From an uncultured Clostridium sp. (GTDB taxonomy: Bacteria > Bacillota > Clostridia > Oscillospirales > Butyricicoccaceae): a stretch of DNA of 64,000 nt. The stretch is from contig CANEGK010000003.1 in NCBI GenBank assembly GCA_947427035.1, positions 1 through 64,000 on the forward strand, given 5' to 3'. Positions 52,523-62,173 of this stretch are shown in pieces. The notes beneath the pieces are model-generated. The model had not been told where the DNA came from. It ran no database searches and saw only the letters and a program-made list of their open reading frames with translations. The position numbers were made by a program, and so were the translations under genes. How positions within the stretch are numbered: the stretch's first letter is position 1; every line of letters begins with the position of its first letter.

Positions 52523-53212
52523 TCAGCGCCGCAGCGGCAAACAGCCGGATTCCGATAATGAAACGGCGTCATTGTCCGCCACAATGATGTGATCGATCAA
52601 ATCAATCTTCAGCGGCGCCAGCACCTGCAAAATACGCTGGGTGGTTGCCAGATCTTCTTCTGAAGGCAGCGCCACGCCGCCCGGATGATTGTGTGCCATG
52701 AAAACGCCGACAGCATTGCAGCGCAGTGCGGTTTCTACCAGCTTGCGCACATTGACTTCGACGGCGTTCACGCTGCCGCGGTGCAGCAGTGTGGTGGACA
52801 GCACCTTGCTTTTGCCATCCAGACAGGTCAAATAGACCTGTTCTTCATTGATGCCCAGATACAAATCAATAAAGTACCGAACCGCTTTGTCAATACTGTC
52901 CAGGCAGATATCCCGGCACTTGTCCGCCGTATAATACCGCGCGGCCGCCGGAACCAGTTTGAGCAGCAACGCCGCGTGCGGGCCGATCCCTTCGACCTCC
53001 AGCAGTTTCTCGTAGGGCGCGTCAATCGTTGCCGCAAATCCGCCGAACTGATCGACGATGCGATGGGCCAGCGCGTTGACATCACCCTGCGGAATGGCAT
53101 AAAAGAGCAGCAGCTCCATGGCATTATGCGGCGGCAGGTTTTCCATTCCCTCGGCCAGAAAGCGGGCCTTGACCCGCTCCCGGTGCTTTTTGTGGATGTT
53201 ATCGGCTGCCAT
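52523..53212 (-). CDS. radC: RadC-family JAB/MPN protein
   Basis: A 229-aa protein. The N-terminal helix-hairpin-helix part has VEGIGPHAALLLKLV. The C-terminal JAB1/MPN domain has the metal motif VFMAHNHPGGVALPSEEDL, and TLLHRGSVNAVEVNVRKL before it. Despite the name, a direct DNA repair role is doubtful. It follows butyrate kinase by about 41 bases. The family occurs both in core genomes and on mobile elements; this copy is core-like. Confidence 0.92.
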   Translation of the reverse strand: MAADNIHKKHRERVKARFLAEGMENLPPHNAMELLLFYAIPQGDVNALAHRIVDQFGGFAATIDAPYEKLLEVEGIGPHAALLLKLVPAAARYYTADKCRDICLDSIDKAVRYFIDLYLGINEEQVYLTCLDGKSKVLSTTLLHRGSVNAVEVNVRKLVETALRCNAVGVFMAHNHPGGVALPSEEDLATTQRILQVLAPLKIDLIDHIIVADNDAVSLSESGCLPLRR

Positions 53213-53253
53213 GCGCTACCCGCCTTTCCGTCATGTACAAGCCGGAGATTGCT

Positions 53254-54315
53254 TTAAAACCGCTTGGCTTCTTCTTCGCCCTTCAGGGCGCGCAGCGCTC
53301 CCTCAACCAGCGCCAGCATCTCGTTTTCGCCCGGGAAAAGCATGACTTGGGCAATAAAGGAAACGCGATCGGCGATGGCGCCTGTCAGGCGCTTGCTATA
53401 GGCCAGGCCGCCGGTCATTACGATGGCGTCGACCCTGCCCGACAGAACGGCGGCGCAGGCTCCGATTTCCTTGGCAACCTGATAGGCCATAGCGTCCAAC
53501 ACCAGATTGGCCTTTTCATCCCCGGCTGCCGCCATTTCTTCAGCCTTGCGGCCGTCGTTGACGCCCAGATAAGAGTAAAACCCGCCCTTTTTCACAAACA
53601 TATCATACAGTTCCTTGCGGGTATACTTGCCGCTGCAGCATATGTCAAGCAGCGAAACGACCGGCAGGCTGCCGGCGCGCTCGGGCGAGAAGGGGCCGTC
53701 GCCATCCAGGCAGTTATTGACGTCGATAACGCGGCCGTTCCGGTGCGCGCCCACGCTGATGCCGCCGCCCATATGCGCGACAATCAGGTTGAGTTCTTCA
53801 TATTTTTTGCCAAGCTCTTTGGCGGCGGCGCGCGCCACTGCCTTTTGGTTGAGGGCGTGGAAAATCGAAATACGCTCGATGCCGTCATAGCCGGAAACGC
53901 GCGCCAGCGGCTCCAGCTCGTCGGTAACGACCGGGTCGACGGTGTAAACGGGCACTTTGAGATCCGATGCGATGTCATAGGCAATGATGCCGCTCAGCGA
54001 TGAAGCATGTGTGGCGGCCTGGGGGTCGCGAAGCGCTTCGATCATAGCCTCGTCAATCACAAACGTGCCTCCCGGCAGCGGACGGGTGATCCCGCCGCGC
54101 GCCACAACGGCGTCCACCGTATGGATATCGACGCCTTTTTCCCGGACGCCGTCCAGCACCGCTTTGCAGCGATAGTCCTTCTGGCTGATAATATCGGGAA
54201 AAACCGCCAGCTCCTCTTTAGGGTGGCGAATTGTCTCTATAAAGACCGGTTCGGTGTCGCGATATACGGCGTACTTGCTTGAAGTAGAACCCAGATTGAT
54301 GGCGAGAATCAACAT
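53254..54315 (-). CDS. buk: Butyrate kinase
   Basis: A 353-aa acetokinase-family enzyme. It has LAINLGSTSSKYAVY (phosphate 1), DAVVARGG, VAHMGGGISVGAHRNGRVIDV and VMTGGLAYSKRL. It converts butyryl-phosphate and ADP to butyrate and ATP, or the reverse; isobutyrate is also possible. No phosphotransbutyrylase lies next to it, unlike the usual ptb-buk pair. It follows the pyridoxamine kinase gene by 25 bases and may share its promoter. Confidence 0.92.
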   Translation of the reverse strand: MLILAINLGSTSSKYAVYRDTEPVFIETIRHPKEELAVFPDIISQKDYRCKAVLDGVREKGVDIHTVDAVVARGGITRPLPGGTFVIDEAMIEALRDPQAATHASSLSGIIAYDIASDLKVPVYTVDPVVTDELEPLARVSGYDGIERISIFHALNQKAVARAAAKELGKKYEELNLIVAHMGGGISVGAHRNGRVIDVNNCLDGDGPFSPERAGSLPVVSLLDICCSGKYTRKELYDMFVKKGGFYSYLGVNDGRKAEEMAAAGDEKANLVLDAMAYQVAKEIGACAAVLSGRVDAIVMTGGLAYSKRLTGAIADRVSFIAQVMLFPGENEMLALVEGALRALKGEEEAKRF

Positions 54316-54340
54316 AAAATCAATACACTACCTTCCTTTA

Positions 54341-55171
54341 TTATTTAGCCAAACGGCCAAGAAGACATTCAAACTGAACGCCGTCGATGGGCGGTGTCCC
54401 CTGTGCCAACGTGTACTGCGCACAGTCATGGACAAAATCGACGGCGCGCCCGGTGCTGCTTTGCAGGCTTTCCCCGTCGCGCAGCAGCACCCCGAGCAGC
54501 ACCGATGCGAACAAATCCCCTGTTCCGGGGAAATACGCGGGAACCTCGCCGGCAAAGCAAAAGCCGCTGTGCCCGCTGTGCGCGTGATAGTACCCGGCGC
54601 CGATGTTTCCCTGCTCGTGCAGACCGGTGACGATAATTTCTTTGGGGCCCAGCTCGGCCAGCCGCCGCATCGCCAGCACAACGCTTTGCCTGTCTTCGGC
54701 AAAGCCGCGCGGCTCTTCGCCCAGCAGCATGGCGACCTCTGTAAGATTCGGGGTGATCACGTCCGCGTGACGGCACAGCGCCCGCATAGCGTCGACAAAT
54801 TCCTGATTCTGCGCCACCGTGTAGGGCTTTCCATTGTCCCCCATAACGGGATCCACCAACGTCAGGCAACCGTCGGCCGCACAGTGTTCGGTCAGCCGCA
54901 CAACCTGTTCAATCTGCCGCCCAGAGCTCAGATACCCGGAATAGATGGCGTCAAAACGCAGCCCCAGCTTCTCAAAGCTGTGTACATAAGCAGGCAAATC
55001 CTCGGTCAGGTCGCGGTAGGTGATTCCCTCATACGCAGTGTGCGCCGACAAAACGGCAGAGGGCACTGGGCAGCACTGGTGCCCGCAGGCCGACAGCACG
55101 GCGATGGCCGTTGTCAGCGAACAGCGTCCGAACCCGGATATATCATGGACTGCGGCAATCTTTTTTTGCAT
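54341..55171 (-). CDS. Pyridoxamine/pyridoxine kinase
   Basis: A 276-aa ribokinase-fold kinase of the PdxY/PdxK-like group. It starts KIAAVHDISGFGRCSLTTA and has VPSAVLSAHTAYEG, DAIYSGYLSS, VDPVMGDNG, ITPNLTEVAMLLGE and the anion-hole segment FPGTGDLFASVL with the catalytic aspartate. It salvages vitamin B6 to PLP. It is first in a pdx-buk-radC order and has a consensus promoter. Confidence 0.88.
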   Translation of the reverse strand: MQKKIAAVHDISGFGRCSLTTAIAVLSACGHQCCPVPSAVLSAHTAYEGITYRDLTEDLPAYVHSFEKLGLRFDAIYSGYLSSGRQIEQVVRLTEHCAADGCLTLVDPVMGDNGKPYTVAQNQEFVDAMRALCRHADVITPNLTEVAMLLGEEPRGFAEDRQSVVLAMRRLAELGPKEIIVTGLHEQGNIGAGYYHAHSGHSGFCFAGEVPAYFPGTGDLFASVLLGVLLRDGESLQSSTGRAVDFVHDCAQYTLAQGTPPIDGVQFECLLGRLAK

Positions 55172-55209
55172 AAAGGCTCTCCTTTGCCATTGGATGCTAA
55201 CCTTCTTTT

Positions 55210-55239
55210 ATTATAGGAATTCTGCCCACGGTTTGTCAA
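55210..55239 (-). promoter_or_regulatory. Consensus SigA promoter for the pyridoxamine kinase gene
   Basis: Minus strand: -35 TTGACA (55239-55234), 18-base spacer, -10 TATAAT (55215-55210), about 40 bases from the start codon. Confidence 0.8.
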
Positions 55240-55311
55240 CCGATAGTTTTACCGGAACGCCTTTCCAAGAAAATTTTCGCCAATACGACTGCTTTTTTTT
55301 GCATTTTCCTG

Positions 55312-55317
55312 TATAAT
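55312..55317 (+). promoter_or_regulatory. -10 box of the GHL10-amidase gene
   Basis: TATAAT on the plus strand 36 bases before the start codon; no good -35 is visible at 16-18 bases upstream (T-rich tract), so an alternative sigma factor or activator is possible. Confidence 0.45.
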
Positions 55318-55353
55318 ATAAAAATCGGCCCCTGCCGACGAAAGGAGTATCTC

Positions 55354-58140
55354 ATGAAACCGACCCGCATTTTTCTGTGCCTGTTCGCCCTGATGGCCGT
55401 CTTGGGAACCCGTTCGGCCGCGGCCGAGCCGGAATTTCGCGCTCTTTGGGTTTCCAGTGTTTATAATCTGGATTACCCGTCGCAAAAAGGGTTGTCGGCC
55501 GATGCGCTGCAAAGCGAAGCCGATGCGCTGCTCGATTTGGCCGAAGACTGCGGCCTCAACGCCATCGTCTTACAGGTGCGCCCCTGCGCCGACTCGCTTT
55601 TCCCTTCCGCATTTTTTCCGTGGAGCGAGTACCTGACGGGCACCCAGGGGCTTGCGCCCGACGAAGGCTTCGATCCCCTGGCCTATTTTGTCGAAGCTGG
55701 GCACGCGCGCGGCCTGGAAATCCACGCCTGGTGCAACCCTTATCGCGTGACGCGCAGCGCGGCGGGTAGTAAAGAAGAGGCGCTTGCGCGGCTGGCTAAC
55801 GGGCATCCGGCGAAAAAATCGCCCGAACTGGTGCGCTTTCACAGCGATGGGTGCCTGTATTTTGATCCCGGCCTTCCGGCGGCCCGGCAGCTCATATTGG
55901 ACGGAATGCTGGAAATTGTGGAAAAATACGACGTCGACGGCCTGCATCTCGACGATTATTTTTACCCCGGCTCTGAATTTGACGACGCGGAGACGTTTAA
56001 TGCCTATGGCGGCGCATTTGATGACGTCGGCGATTTTCGCCGCGACGCTGTCACCCAGTTTGTTTCCGCGCTGTATCAGGGCGTCAAGGCCTTGAAGCCC
56101 GACGTCCAGGTCGGCATTTCCCCCTTCGGCATCTGGGCCAATCAGTCAAAAAACCCGTTGGGCAGCGATACCATCGGCGGCCAGTCCTACTACGATCACT
56201 ATGCTGACAGCCGCGGCTGGGTCAAAGCCGGCATTGTCGACTATATCGCGCCGCAGCTCTACTGGCCGACCGGCGCACGCGAAGGGGAGTATTCCGAGCT
56301 GCTGCGCTGGTGGTGTGACGCCGTGTCGGGCACCGGCGTTAAGCTGTACATAGGTCTGGGGGCTTACCGCCTTATCGACGCAGAGCCGGGCAGCCCGTGG
56401 GAAGGCACGGCAGAAATTGAAAGCCAGATCGCCCAGCTCTGCGCGTCAGACGCCAGCGGTTTTCTGCTGTTCCGCGCAGGCTCGGTGCGGCAAAACCCTG
56501 CGCTGGCCCGGCTTTTGGCCCGCCGTTTTGACTCCGGCGGTGGCAGCGGGCCTGCTCTTTCGCTGTTTATCGGCCGGCCGGATGGCACCATCCGCACTCC
56601 GCTGGGCGCTTTTTACTGCACCGGGCTTTCCGACCCGTCTTCACCGCTGACCGTCAATGGCCAGACGGTGGCCGCGCGCTCAGAATCAGGCTTTTTCGGC
56701 GTTCTGCTCCCCTTAAAATTCGGGAAGAACACCTTTGTTTTTGAAAACGCCGGCTTACAGGAAAAACGTATCATTTACCGTATACCGTCGATCGTTTTGT
56801 TCGGCCGGCAATATCCCCAGGCCGAAAGCCGCCTGCCCGTCGGCGATGTGACGCTGTCCTGCACTGCGCCGCAGGGCAGCCGTGTTTCGGCCTGGATCGG
56901 CGGCACTTCCGTCGCACTGACAGCCAAAGAAGACGGACTTTACGGCGCTGCCCTGACGGCTGCCGCCGATTTGGACGAACCCAGCCGCGTTCTCTATACC
57001 GCCGAAAAGAATGGGTTTGTGCGCGTCTCCTTTTCGCGCGGCACGCTGTCCCGGCTGAATGACGGCGAATATCTCTCGTTTACGGCACAGACGCCGAATG
57101 GCGATTTATGCCTGACCACCGATCCGCAGGATGGCTCCGGCGGTTTTTTGCAGCCCGGTATGTCCGGCATTGCCTCTGCGATGGATAACGGCTTTCTCAT
57201 CCTTCCCACTATGGGCTGCCTGCGCGCCGAGGATGCGAATAACATCGAGACCATACAGCAAAGCGATGTACAGGCTGTCGATCTCACGCATATTACGCAG
57301 GAGGAAGACGAGCGTTTTCATTCTATCCGCTTTTCCTGCGGGCATATCCCGGCCGCCTCATGCCGGTTTGAATCGGGGCGGCTCATTTTGTGCGCACAGC
57401 CCACAAGGCGTGCATTTTTATTTGAAAGCCCGCTTTTTTCCACCGTCGAGCTTGAGCAGGACGGGTTGACAGCGCAATATACGCTGACGCTGCGCAGTGA
57501 TTTGAAAATTGACGGTTATCAAATCGATGTCGATGCCGACGGCTTTGTGCTGAGGCTGAAAAAACACCAGACGATCCAGGGCGGCCTGCCTCTGGCCGGA
57601 CTGACCGTCGTGGTCGACGCCGGACACGGCGGCGAGGCGCTGGGAGCGTTGGGCGCCGATGTCGACTGGCCTGAAAAGCGCTTCAATCTGGAAACTGCGC
57701 TGACGCTGCAAAAGGCGCTGGAACAGGCGGGAGCCGATGTCATTATGACGCGTGAAAGCGATGTTGATCTTCCTCTGCGCGAGCGTCTGAACGCCGCCCT
57801 GGCCCAAAGCCCCGATGTATTTCTGTCCCTGCACTCCAACAGCGCTGCGGACGACACGGACATTTCACTTTTATCCGGCGTAGGGCTTTACGGAAAAAGC
57901 ACGATGACCGGCGCGCTGTCGCAATGCATTGCGGCGCAACTCAGCTCTGTGGGACGTGAAGTGGACATCATCAGCGACTCTCGCTTGTACCTGTGCCGCG
58001 CAGAATGCACGCTGGCTCTGCTCATCGAAAACGAATACATTCCCAGCCCTTTTGGTCTGGAGATACTGCTTTCCAGCATCGAACGCGACGCTTTCTGCAA
58101 TGCTGTTGTACAAGGTCTGGCTGATTATTTCGCCATCTAA
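55354..58140 (+). CDS. Secreted GHL10 glycosidase-like / N-acetylmuramoyl-L-alanine amidase fusion
   Basis: A 928-aa exported protein. A signal peptide (MKPTRIFLCLFALMAVLG, cleavage near AAA-EP) leads to a GHL10/DUF187 domain (about 28-390), with FRALWVSSVYNLDYPS, LQVRPCADSLFPS, WCNPYRVT and GLHLDDYFYPGSEFDD carrying likely acidic catalytic residues. A beta-rich linker of about 350 residues follows. From about 748 there is an Amidase_3 domain: VVDAGHGGEALGALG, EKRFNLE, SLHSNSA and LLIENEYIPSP, i.e. zinc ligands and catalytic glutamate. It probably cuts both glycan-linked and stem-peptide bonds of peptidoglycan. Confidence 0.85.
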   Translation: MKPTRIFLCLFALMAVLGTRSAAAEPEFRALWVSSVYNLDYPSQKGLSADALQSEADALLDLAEDCGLNAIVLQVRPCADSLFPSAFFPWSEYLTGTQGLAPDEGFDPLAYFVEAGHARGLEIHAWCNPYRVTRSAAGSKEEALARLANGHPAKKSPELVRFHSDGCLYFDPGLPAARQLILDGMLEIVEKYDVDGLHLDDYFYPGSEFDDAETFNAYGGAFDDVGDFRRDAVTQFVSALYQGVKALKPDVQVGISPFGIWANQSKNPLGSDTIGGQSYYDHYADSRGWVKAGIVDYIAPQLYWPTGAREGEYSELLRWWCDAVSGTGVKLYIGLGAYRLIDAEPGSPWEGTAEIESQIAQLCASDASGFLLFRAGSVRQNPALARLLARRFDSGGGSGPALSLFIGRPDGTIRTPLGAFYCTGLSDPSSPLTVNGQTVAARSESGFFGVLLPLKFGKNTFVFENAGLQEKRIIYRIPSIVLFGRQYPQAESRLPVGDVTLSCTAPQGSRVSAWIGGTSVALTAKEDGLYGAALTAAADLDEPSRVLYTAEKNGFVRVSFSRGTLSRLNDGEYLSFTAQTPNGDLCLTTDPQDGSGGFLQPGMSGIASAMDNGFLILPTMGCLRAEDANNIETIQQSDVQAVDLTHITQEEDERFHSIRFSCGHIPAASCRFESGRLILCAQPTRRAFLFESPLFSTVELEQDGLTAQYTLTLRSDLKIDGYQIDVDADGFVLRLKKHQTIQGGLPLAGLTVVVDAGHGGEALGALGADVDWPEKRFNLETALTLQKALEQAGADVIMTRESDVDLPLRERLNAALAQSPDVFLSLHSNSAADDTDISLLSGVGLYGKSTMTGALSQCIAAQLSSVGREVDIISDSRLYLCRAECTLALLIENEYIPSPFGLEILLSSIERDAFCNAVVQGLADYFAI

Positions 58141-58181
58141 ATGATGTTCTTCTATTATAGCTGGCAACCGTTTTCAACACA

Positions 58182-58227
58182 AAAAGCCGTGAAAAGGGCT
58201 GATTTTCCCCTTTCACGGCTTTTTCTT
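58182..58227. terminator. Bidirectional terminator between the amidase and the peptide transporter operon
   Basis: Long stem (58182-58194/58211-58223, extended inward by G-C pairs) with T runs on both strands. It serves converging transcription units. Confidence 0.85.
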
Positions 58228-58251
58228 TATCTTTGTGTACGCTCCCGCTGT

Positions 58252-59226
58252 CTATTGCAGCTTTTCTGCAAAAGGACAGGCGACAAAATGGCCCTCGGCC
58301 ACCTGGCGGAACTCGGGATCCTGGCCGCTGCACGCATCGCAGGCGAACTCGCAGCGCGCCGCAAAACGGCAGCCCGGCTTGGGATCGATGGGGCTGGTTA
58401 CCTCGCCGCGGATGACATGCGCCTTTTTGGTGCGCATACTCAAATCGGGCTCGGGAATCGCCGACAAAAGCGCCTTGGTATAGGGGTGCATCGGGTTTCT
58501 GAACAGCTCGCGCGACGGCGCTTTTTCGATACACTGCCCCAGGTACAAAACGGCGATGTCATCGGATATGTGCTTGACAACCGACAGGTCGTGTGTAATA
58601 AACAGATAAGTCAGGCCAAATTGATCCTGCAAATCCATCAAAAGGTTGAGAATCTGCGCCTGAATGGAGACGTCCAGAGCGGAAACCGGTTCGTCGCACA
58701 CAATAAACTTGGGGTTGAGCGCCAGAGCGCGCGCCACGCCAATGCGCTGGCGGCGGCCGCCGTCCAGCTCATGCGGATACGCATTTGCCAGGCGCGGCGC
58801 AAGGCCTACCGTGTCCATCAGCTCCCGGACACGCTTGTGAAGCTCCTGCTTGCTCGCATACATTTTATTGACGATCATCGGCTCGGCGATAATAGACGAC
58901 ACCGACATACGCGGATTAATGCTGGCGTACGGATCCTGGAAAATGATCTGCATTTCGCGGCGCTTCTGCTTCATCTGCTGTTTGCTCAGCTTGGTGATGT
59001 CCTCGCCGCCGAACAATACCTGACCGCTCGTCGGCTCCAGCAAGCGAAGAATCGTGCGGCCCAGCGTCGACTTGCCGCAGCCCGACTCGCCGACAACGCC
59101 CAGCGTATTGCCTTCGTCAATGGTCAGATTGATATTGTCCACCGCGTGCAGGAAGCTCTTTTTGACCTTAAAATACTTTTTCAGCTCTTTTGTTTCCAGC
59201 AGAGGAGCTTTTTTCGTCTCAGCCAT
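58252..59226 (-). CDS. Oligopeptide/dipeptide ABC transporter ATPase (OppF/DppF-like)
   Basis: A 324-aa ATPase. From ATG 59226 ([19 protein letters not shown]) it has Walker [17 protein letters not shown], a degenerate signature [15 protein letters not shown], Walker [16 protein letters not shown] and the Opp-specific C-terminal cysteine region ([15 protein letters not shown]). The C-x3-C-x2-C pattern binds an iron-sulfur cluster in related Opp/Dpp ATPases. It overlaps the OppD-like gene by eight bases and ends the operon before a terminator. Confidence 0.92.
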   Translation of the reverse strand: MAETKKAPLLETKELKKYFKVKKSFLHAVDNINLTIDEGNTLGVVGESGCGKSTLGRTILRLLEPTSGQVLFGGEDITKLSKQQMKQKRREMQIIFQDPYASINPRMSVSSIIAEPMIVNKMYASKQELHKRVRELMDTVGLAPRLANAYPHELDGGRRQRIGVARALALNPKFIVCDEPVSALDVSIQAQILNLLMDLQDQFGLTYLFITHDLSVVKHISDDIAVLYLGQCIEKAPSRELFRNPMHPYTKALLSAIPEPDLSMRTKKAHVIRGEVTSPIDPKPGCRFAARCEFACDACSGQDPEFRQVAEGHFVACPFAEKLQ

Positions 59227-60220
59227 TGACTTCTCCCCCTTCCTTGTGCTGCGTATACAGGTGGCACGCAATCCGGTGGCTTCCGCTGACATATTCTGTC
59301 GGGGCTTCCTGTTTGCAGATGTCCATACATTTCGGGCATCGCGGCGAGAAATTACAGCCTTTAGGTAAGTTGGTCGGGTCGGGCATCAAACCGTCGATTG
59401 GGTTCAGTCGATCGGTTTCCACACGCAAATTGGGGATGGAATTAAAGAGCCCTACAGTATACGGGTGATGCTTATCCCCTTCAAAAATATCCTCTGCGCT
59501 TCCCTGCTCAATCAGTTCGCCCGCGTACATCACGGCCACTTTGTCGCACATCTGCGCAACAATGCCCAAATCGTGGGTGATCATGATGAGCGACGTGCCC
59601 AGCTTTTCCCGCAGCTCGTTCATCATGGCCAGAACCTGCGCCTGGATGGTGACGTCAAGCGCCGTTGTCGGCTCGTCGGCTATCAATAATTCCGGCTCGC
59701 ACGCCAGCGCAATGGCGATGACGACGCGCTGCTTCATCCCGCCCGAAAACTGGTGCGGATAGTCGTTTTTGCGGAACGCCGGAATGCCGACCAGCTCCAG
59801 CACCTCTTCCACACGCTTCTCGATTTCCTGCTTGCTTTTGTGGTCTTTGTTGTGGTAACCCAGCGCTTCTGCGATCTGTGCCCCCACCTTGACAACCGGG
59901 TTGAGCGCCGTCATCGGATCCTGAAAGATCATGGCGATTTTTTCGCCGCGATACACGCTGCGCATCTGTGCTTCGGGCAGCTCGAGCAGATTGACGCCTT
60001 CTACTTCAATGCTCCCGCTTGTGATCTGCCCGACTTTGGGAGGCAGCAGGCGCAAAATAGCCAGCGCCGTCGTCGTTTTACCGGCGCCCGTCTCGCCTAC
60101 AATGCCGATGGATTCGCCTTTGTCGAGTTCAAAGCTGATTCCGTTGACAGCGCGCACAGTTTCAAGGTCGGTTTTATAAAGAACTCCCAAGTTCTCTACT
60201 TTCAACATTGGATTGCTCAT
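59219..60220 (-). CDS. Oligopeptide/dipeptide ABC transporter ATPase (OppD/DppD-like)
   Basis: A 333-aa ATPase with Walker [17 protein letters not shown], signature [15 protein letters not shown], Walker [16 protein letters not shown] and the H-loop [11 protein letters not shown]. Its C-terminal oligopeptide domain has [20 protein letters not shown], the cysteine motif of Opp/Dpp ATPases. It lies 27 bases after the OppC-like permease. Confidence 0.93.
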   Translation of the reverse strand: MSNPMLKVENLGVLYKTDLETVRAVNGISFELDKGESIGIVGETGAGKTTTALAILRLLPPKVGQITSGSIEVEGVNLLELPEAQMRSVYRGEKIAMIFQDPMTALNPVVKVGAQIAEALGYHNKDHKSKQEIEKRVEEVLELVGIPAFRKNDYPHQFSGGMKQRVVIAIALACEPELLIADEPTTALDVTIQAQVLAMMNELREKLGTSLIMITHDLGIVAQMCDKVAVMYAGELIEQGSAEDIFEGDKHHPYTVGLFNSIPNLRVETDRLNPIDGLMPDPTNLPKGCNFSPRCPKCMDICKQEAPTEYVSGSHRIACHLYTQHKEGGEVNG

Positions 60221-60247
60221 TTCCTTTTCCCTTCCTTTCTACCGTGC

Positions 60248-61153
60248 TCAGTCCTTCAGGCGCGGGTCGAGCGCATCGCGCAGGCCGTCGCCCAAAAGCT
60301 CAAAGGACAGCGCCGTCGCCACCAGCGCAATGCCCGGGAAGATCATCAGATACGGGCTGGAACGCATGAACTCGCGGGCGCCCGTCAGCATCGATCCCCA
60401 TTCCGGCGTCGGCGACTGAACGCCCAGGCCCAGATAAGACAAGCCCGCCGCCGAAAGAATGGTGCCCGAAATGGTTCGGGTGGTCTGCACAATAATGGGG
60501 CCAATGCCGTTGGGCAGAATGTGTTTGACAATAATGCGCGCATCCGACGTGCCGCAGGCGTGCGCCGCCTCGACATATTCCATTTCAACAACGGTCAGCA
60601 CCGACGAGCGCACAATGCGCGTAAAGACCGGCGCATAAGAAATGGTCAGCGCAATGAGCAGGTTGGTCATGCTTGGCCCCAGCGCTGCGACAACGCACAT
60701 GGCGAGCAGTGTTGAAGGCAGGCTGGTCAGCATGTCCATAAAGCGCATGATGACTTCGTCCAGAATACCGCCGTAATAGGCCGCAATCGCGCCCAAAACA
60801 CCGCCGACGATAAGCGCAATGCCCGAGACAATGACGCCGATAAACAGCGAAATTCGCGTCCCGTACACGACGCGTTTAAAAACATCGCGTCCAAACTCAT
60901 CTGTGCCGAACCAGTGTGCCCCGCTCGGCTCCTGTAATCGGTTGACCGCATCCTGTTTGATGCAGGCCGAATAGGGTGCAATGACCCCCGCGAAAATCGC
61001 CACAATCAGAAAGAACACAATGACCCAAAGCGCTATCATGGCGCTTTTATTCTTCTTCAGACGGCGAAAGACTTCTTTCAGAAAGCTCTGCTGCTTTCCT
61101 TCCAGCATTTCCTGGCTCTCTGCCGCTTCGCTGGTCTGCTTCTTTTTGCTCAT
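60248..61153 (-). CDS. Peptide ABC transporter permease (OppC/DppC-like)
   Basis: A 301-aa permease. The N-terminus is cytoplasmic and charged (MSKKKQTSEAAESQEM), then a first helix (MIALWVIVFFLIVAIFAGVIA), GAHWFGTDEFGRDVFKRVVYG, and five more helices. The EAA loop EAAHACGTSDARIIVKHILPN contacts the ATPases. It starts 12 bases after the OppB-like gene. Confidence 0.93.
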   Translation of the reverse strand: MSKKKQTSEAAESQEMLEGKQQSFLKEVFRRLKKNKSAMIALWVIVFFLIVAIFAGVIAPYSACIKQDAVNRLQEPSGAHWFGTDEFGRDVFKRVVYGTRISLFIGVIVSGIALIVGGVLGAIAAYYGGILDEVIMRFMDMLTSLPSTLLAMCVVAALGPSMTNLLIALTISYAPVFTRIVRSSVLTVVEMEYVEAAHACGTSDARIIVKHILPNGIGPIIVQTTRTISGTILSAAGLSYLGLGVQSPTPEWGSMLTGAREFMRSSPYLMIFPGIALVATALSFELLGDGLRDALDPRLKD

Positions 61154-61165
61154 GCTTCCGCCCCC

Positions 61166-62098
61166 TTACTTTGCGTATTTCGCTTTGATGCGCGGGTCGG
61201 CAAAGGCATAAAGCAGGTCGACCAGCAACATACATGTGCAGAACAGGAAGGCGTAGAAAACCGTCGCCCCCATGGTGCACGGGATATCTTTCTGACGAAT
61301 GCCCTGCACCAGCAGCGTCCCCAAGCCCGGCAGCGAGAAAATGGACTCGGTGATGACAGCGCCGCCCAGCAGACCTCCGAAGTTGGTACCGACCACCGTA
61401 ATGATGGGCAGTGCCGCATTTTTCAGCGCATGGCCAAAGACGACGTTTTTCTCCGGGGCGCCTTTGGCCCGCGCCGTTTTGATATATTCCTGCCGGATAG
61501 TTTCGAGCATGGCCGAGCGCGTAAAGCGCAGCTGTGAGCCTGCCGAGGTGATGGACAGCGCCACCGTCGGCAAAATATACCCGCGCCATGTGGCGACACC
61601 GCTCGAAGGCAATATCTTCAGGTTGAGCGCAAAGGTGAAGATGAGCAGCATTCCCAGCCAGAAGGCCGGCACCGAAGCCAAAAAGATACTGACCATACGC
61701 GAAATGGTGTCAAACATCGAATACTGCTTGACAGCCGACAGAATGCCAAGCGGGATGCCGATAAGCGCCGACGAAATGGTCGCCAGAATGGCCAGCGTCG
61801 CGCTGACCGGGATACGCGCCATGACGTCATTGAGCACCGGCTGACCGGTTTTATACGAATTGCCGAAGTCAAACTTGGTGAATACATTTTTCAAAAAACT
61901 GAAATACCGCACAAAAAACGGCTGATCCAGCCCCAGCTCATGGTTGAGAGCATCGACATCCTCCTGCAACGCCCCCTCGCCCAGCATGGCGCGCGCCGGA
62001 TCGCCCGGCACGATATTCAGAATGGTGAACACAATGAACGACACGCCGATCATGATAGGGATCATGAGCAGGACTCTTTTCAACACATACCGAATCAA
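61166..62098 (-). CDS. Peptide ABC transporter permease (OppB/DppB-like)
   Basis: A 310-aa permease with six predicted helices. The start MIRYVLKRVLLMIPIMIGV, the GDPARAMLGEGA segment and the EAA loop YIKTARAKGAPEKNVVFGHAL are typical. It is separated from the binding-protein gene by 75 bases that carry a hairpin, which may lower its expression. Confidence 0.93.
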   Translation of the reverse strand: MIRYVLKRVLLMIPIMIGVSFIVFTILNIVPGDPARAMLGEGALQEDVDALNHELGLDQPFFVRYFSFLKNVFTKFDFGNSYKTGQPVLNDVMARIPVSATLAILATISSALIGIPLGILSAVKQYSMFDTISRMVSIFLASVPAFWLGMLLIFTFALNLKILPSSGVATWRGYILPTVALSITSAGSQLRFTRSAMLETIRQEYIKTARAKGAPEKNVVFGHALKNAALPIITVVGTNFGGLLGGAVITESIFSLPGLGTLLVQGIRQKDIPCTMGATVFYAFLFCTCMLLVDLLYAFADPRIKAKYAK

Positions 62099-62120
62099 AG
62101 ATATCCCTCCTCCTTTACTC

Positions 62121-62162
62121 TAAAACAGGCAGGCCGCCAGAGCTCAGCCCCAGCGGCCTGCC
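62121..62162 (-). terminator. Attenuating hairpin between binding protein and permease genes
   Basis: Perfect 10-bp stem (62128-62137/62153-62162) with a 15-base loop, then TGTTTTA on the minus strand. A partial terminator or RNA-stabilising 3' end is likely, giving more binding protein than permease. Confidence 0.6.
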
Positions 62163-62173
62163 GCTTGCAAAAC

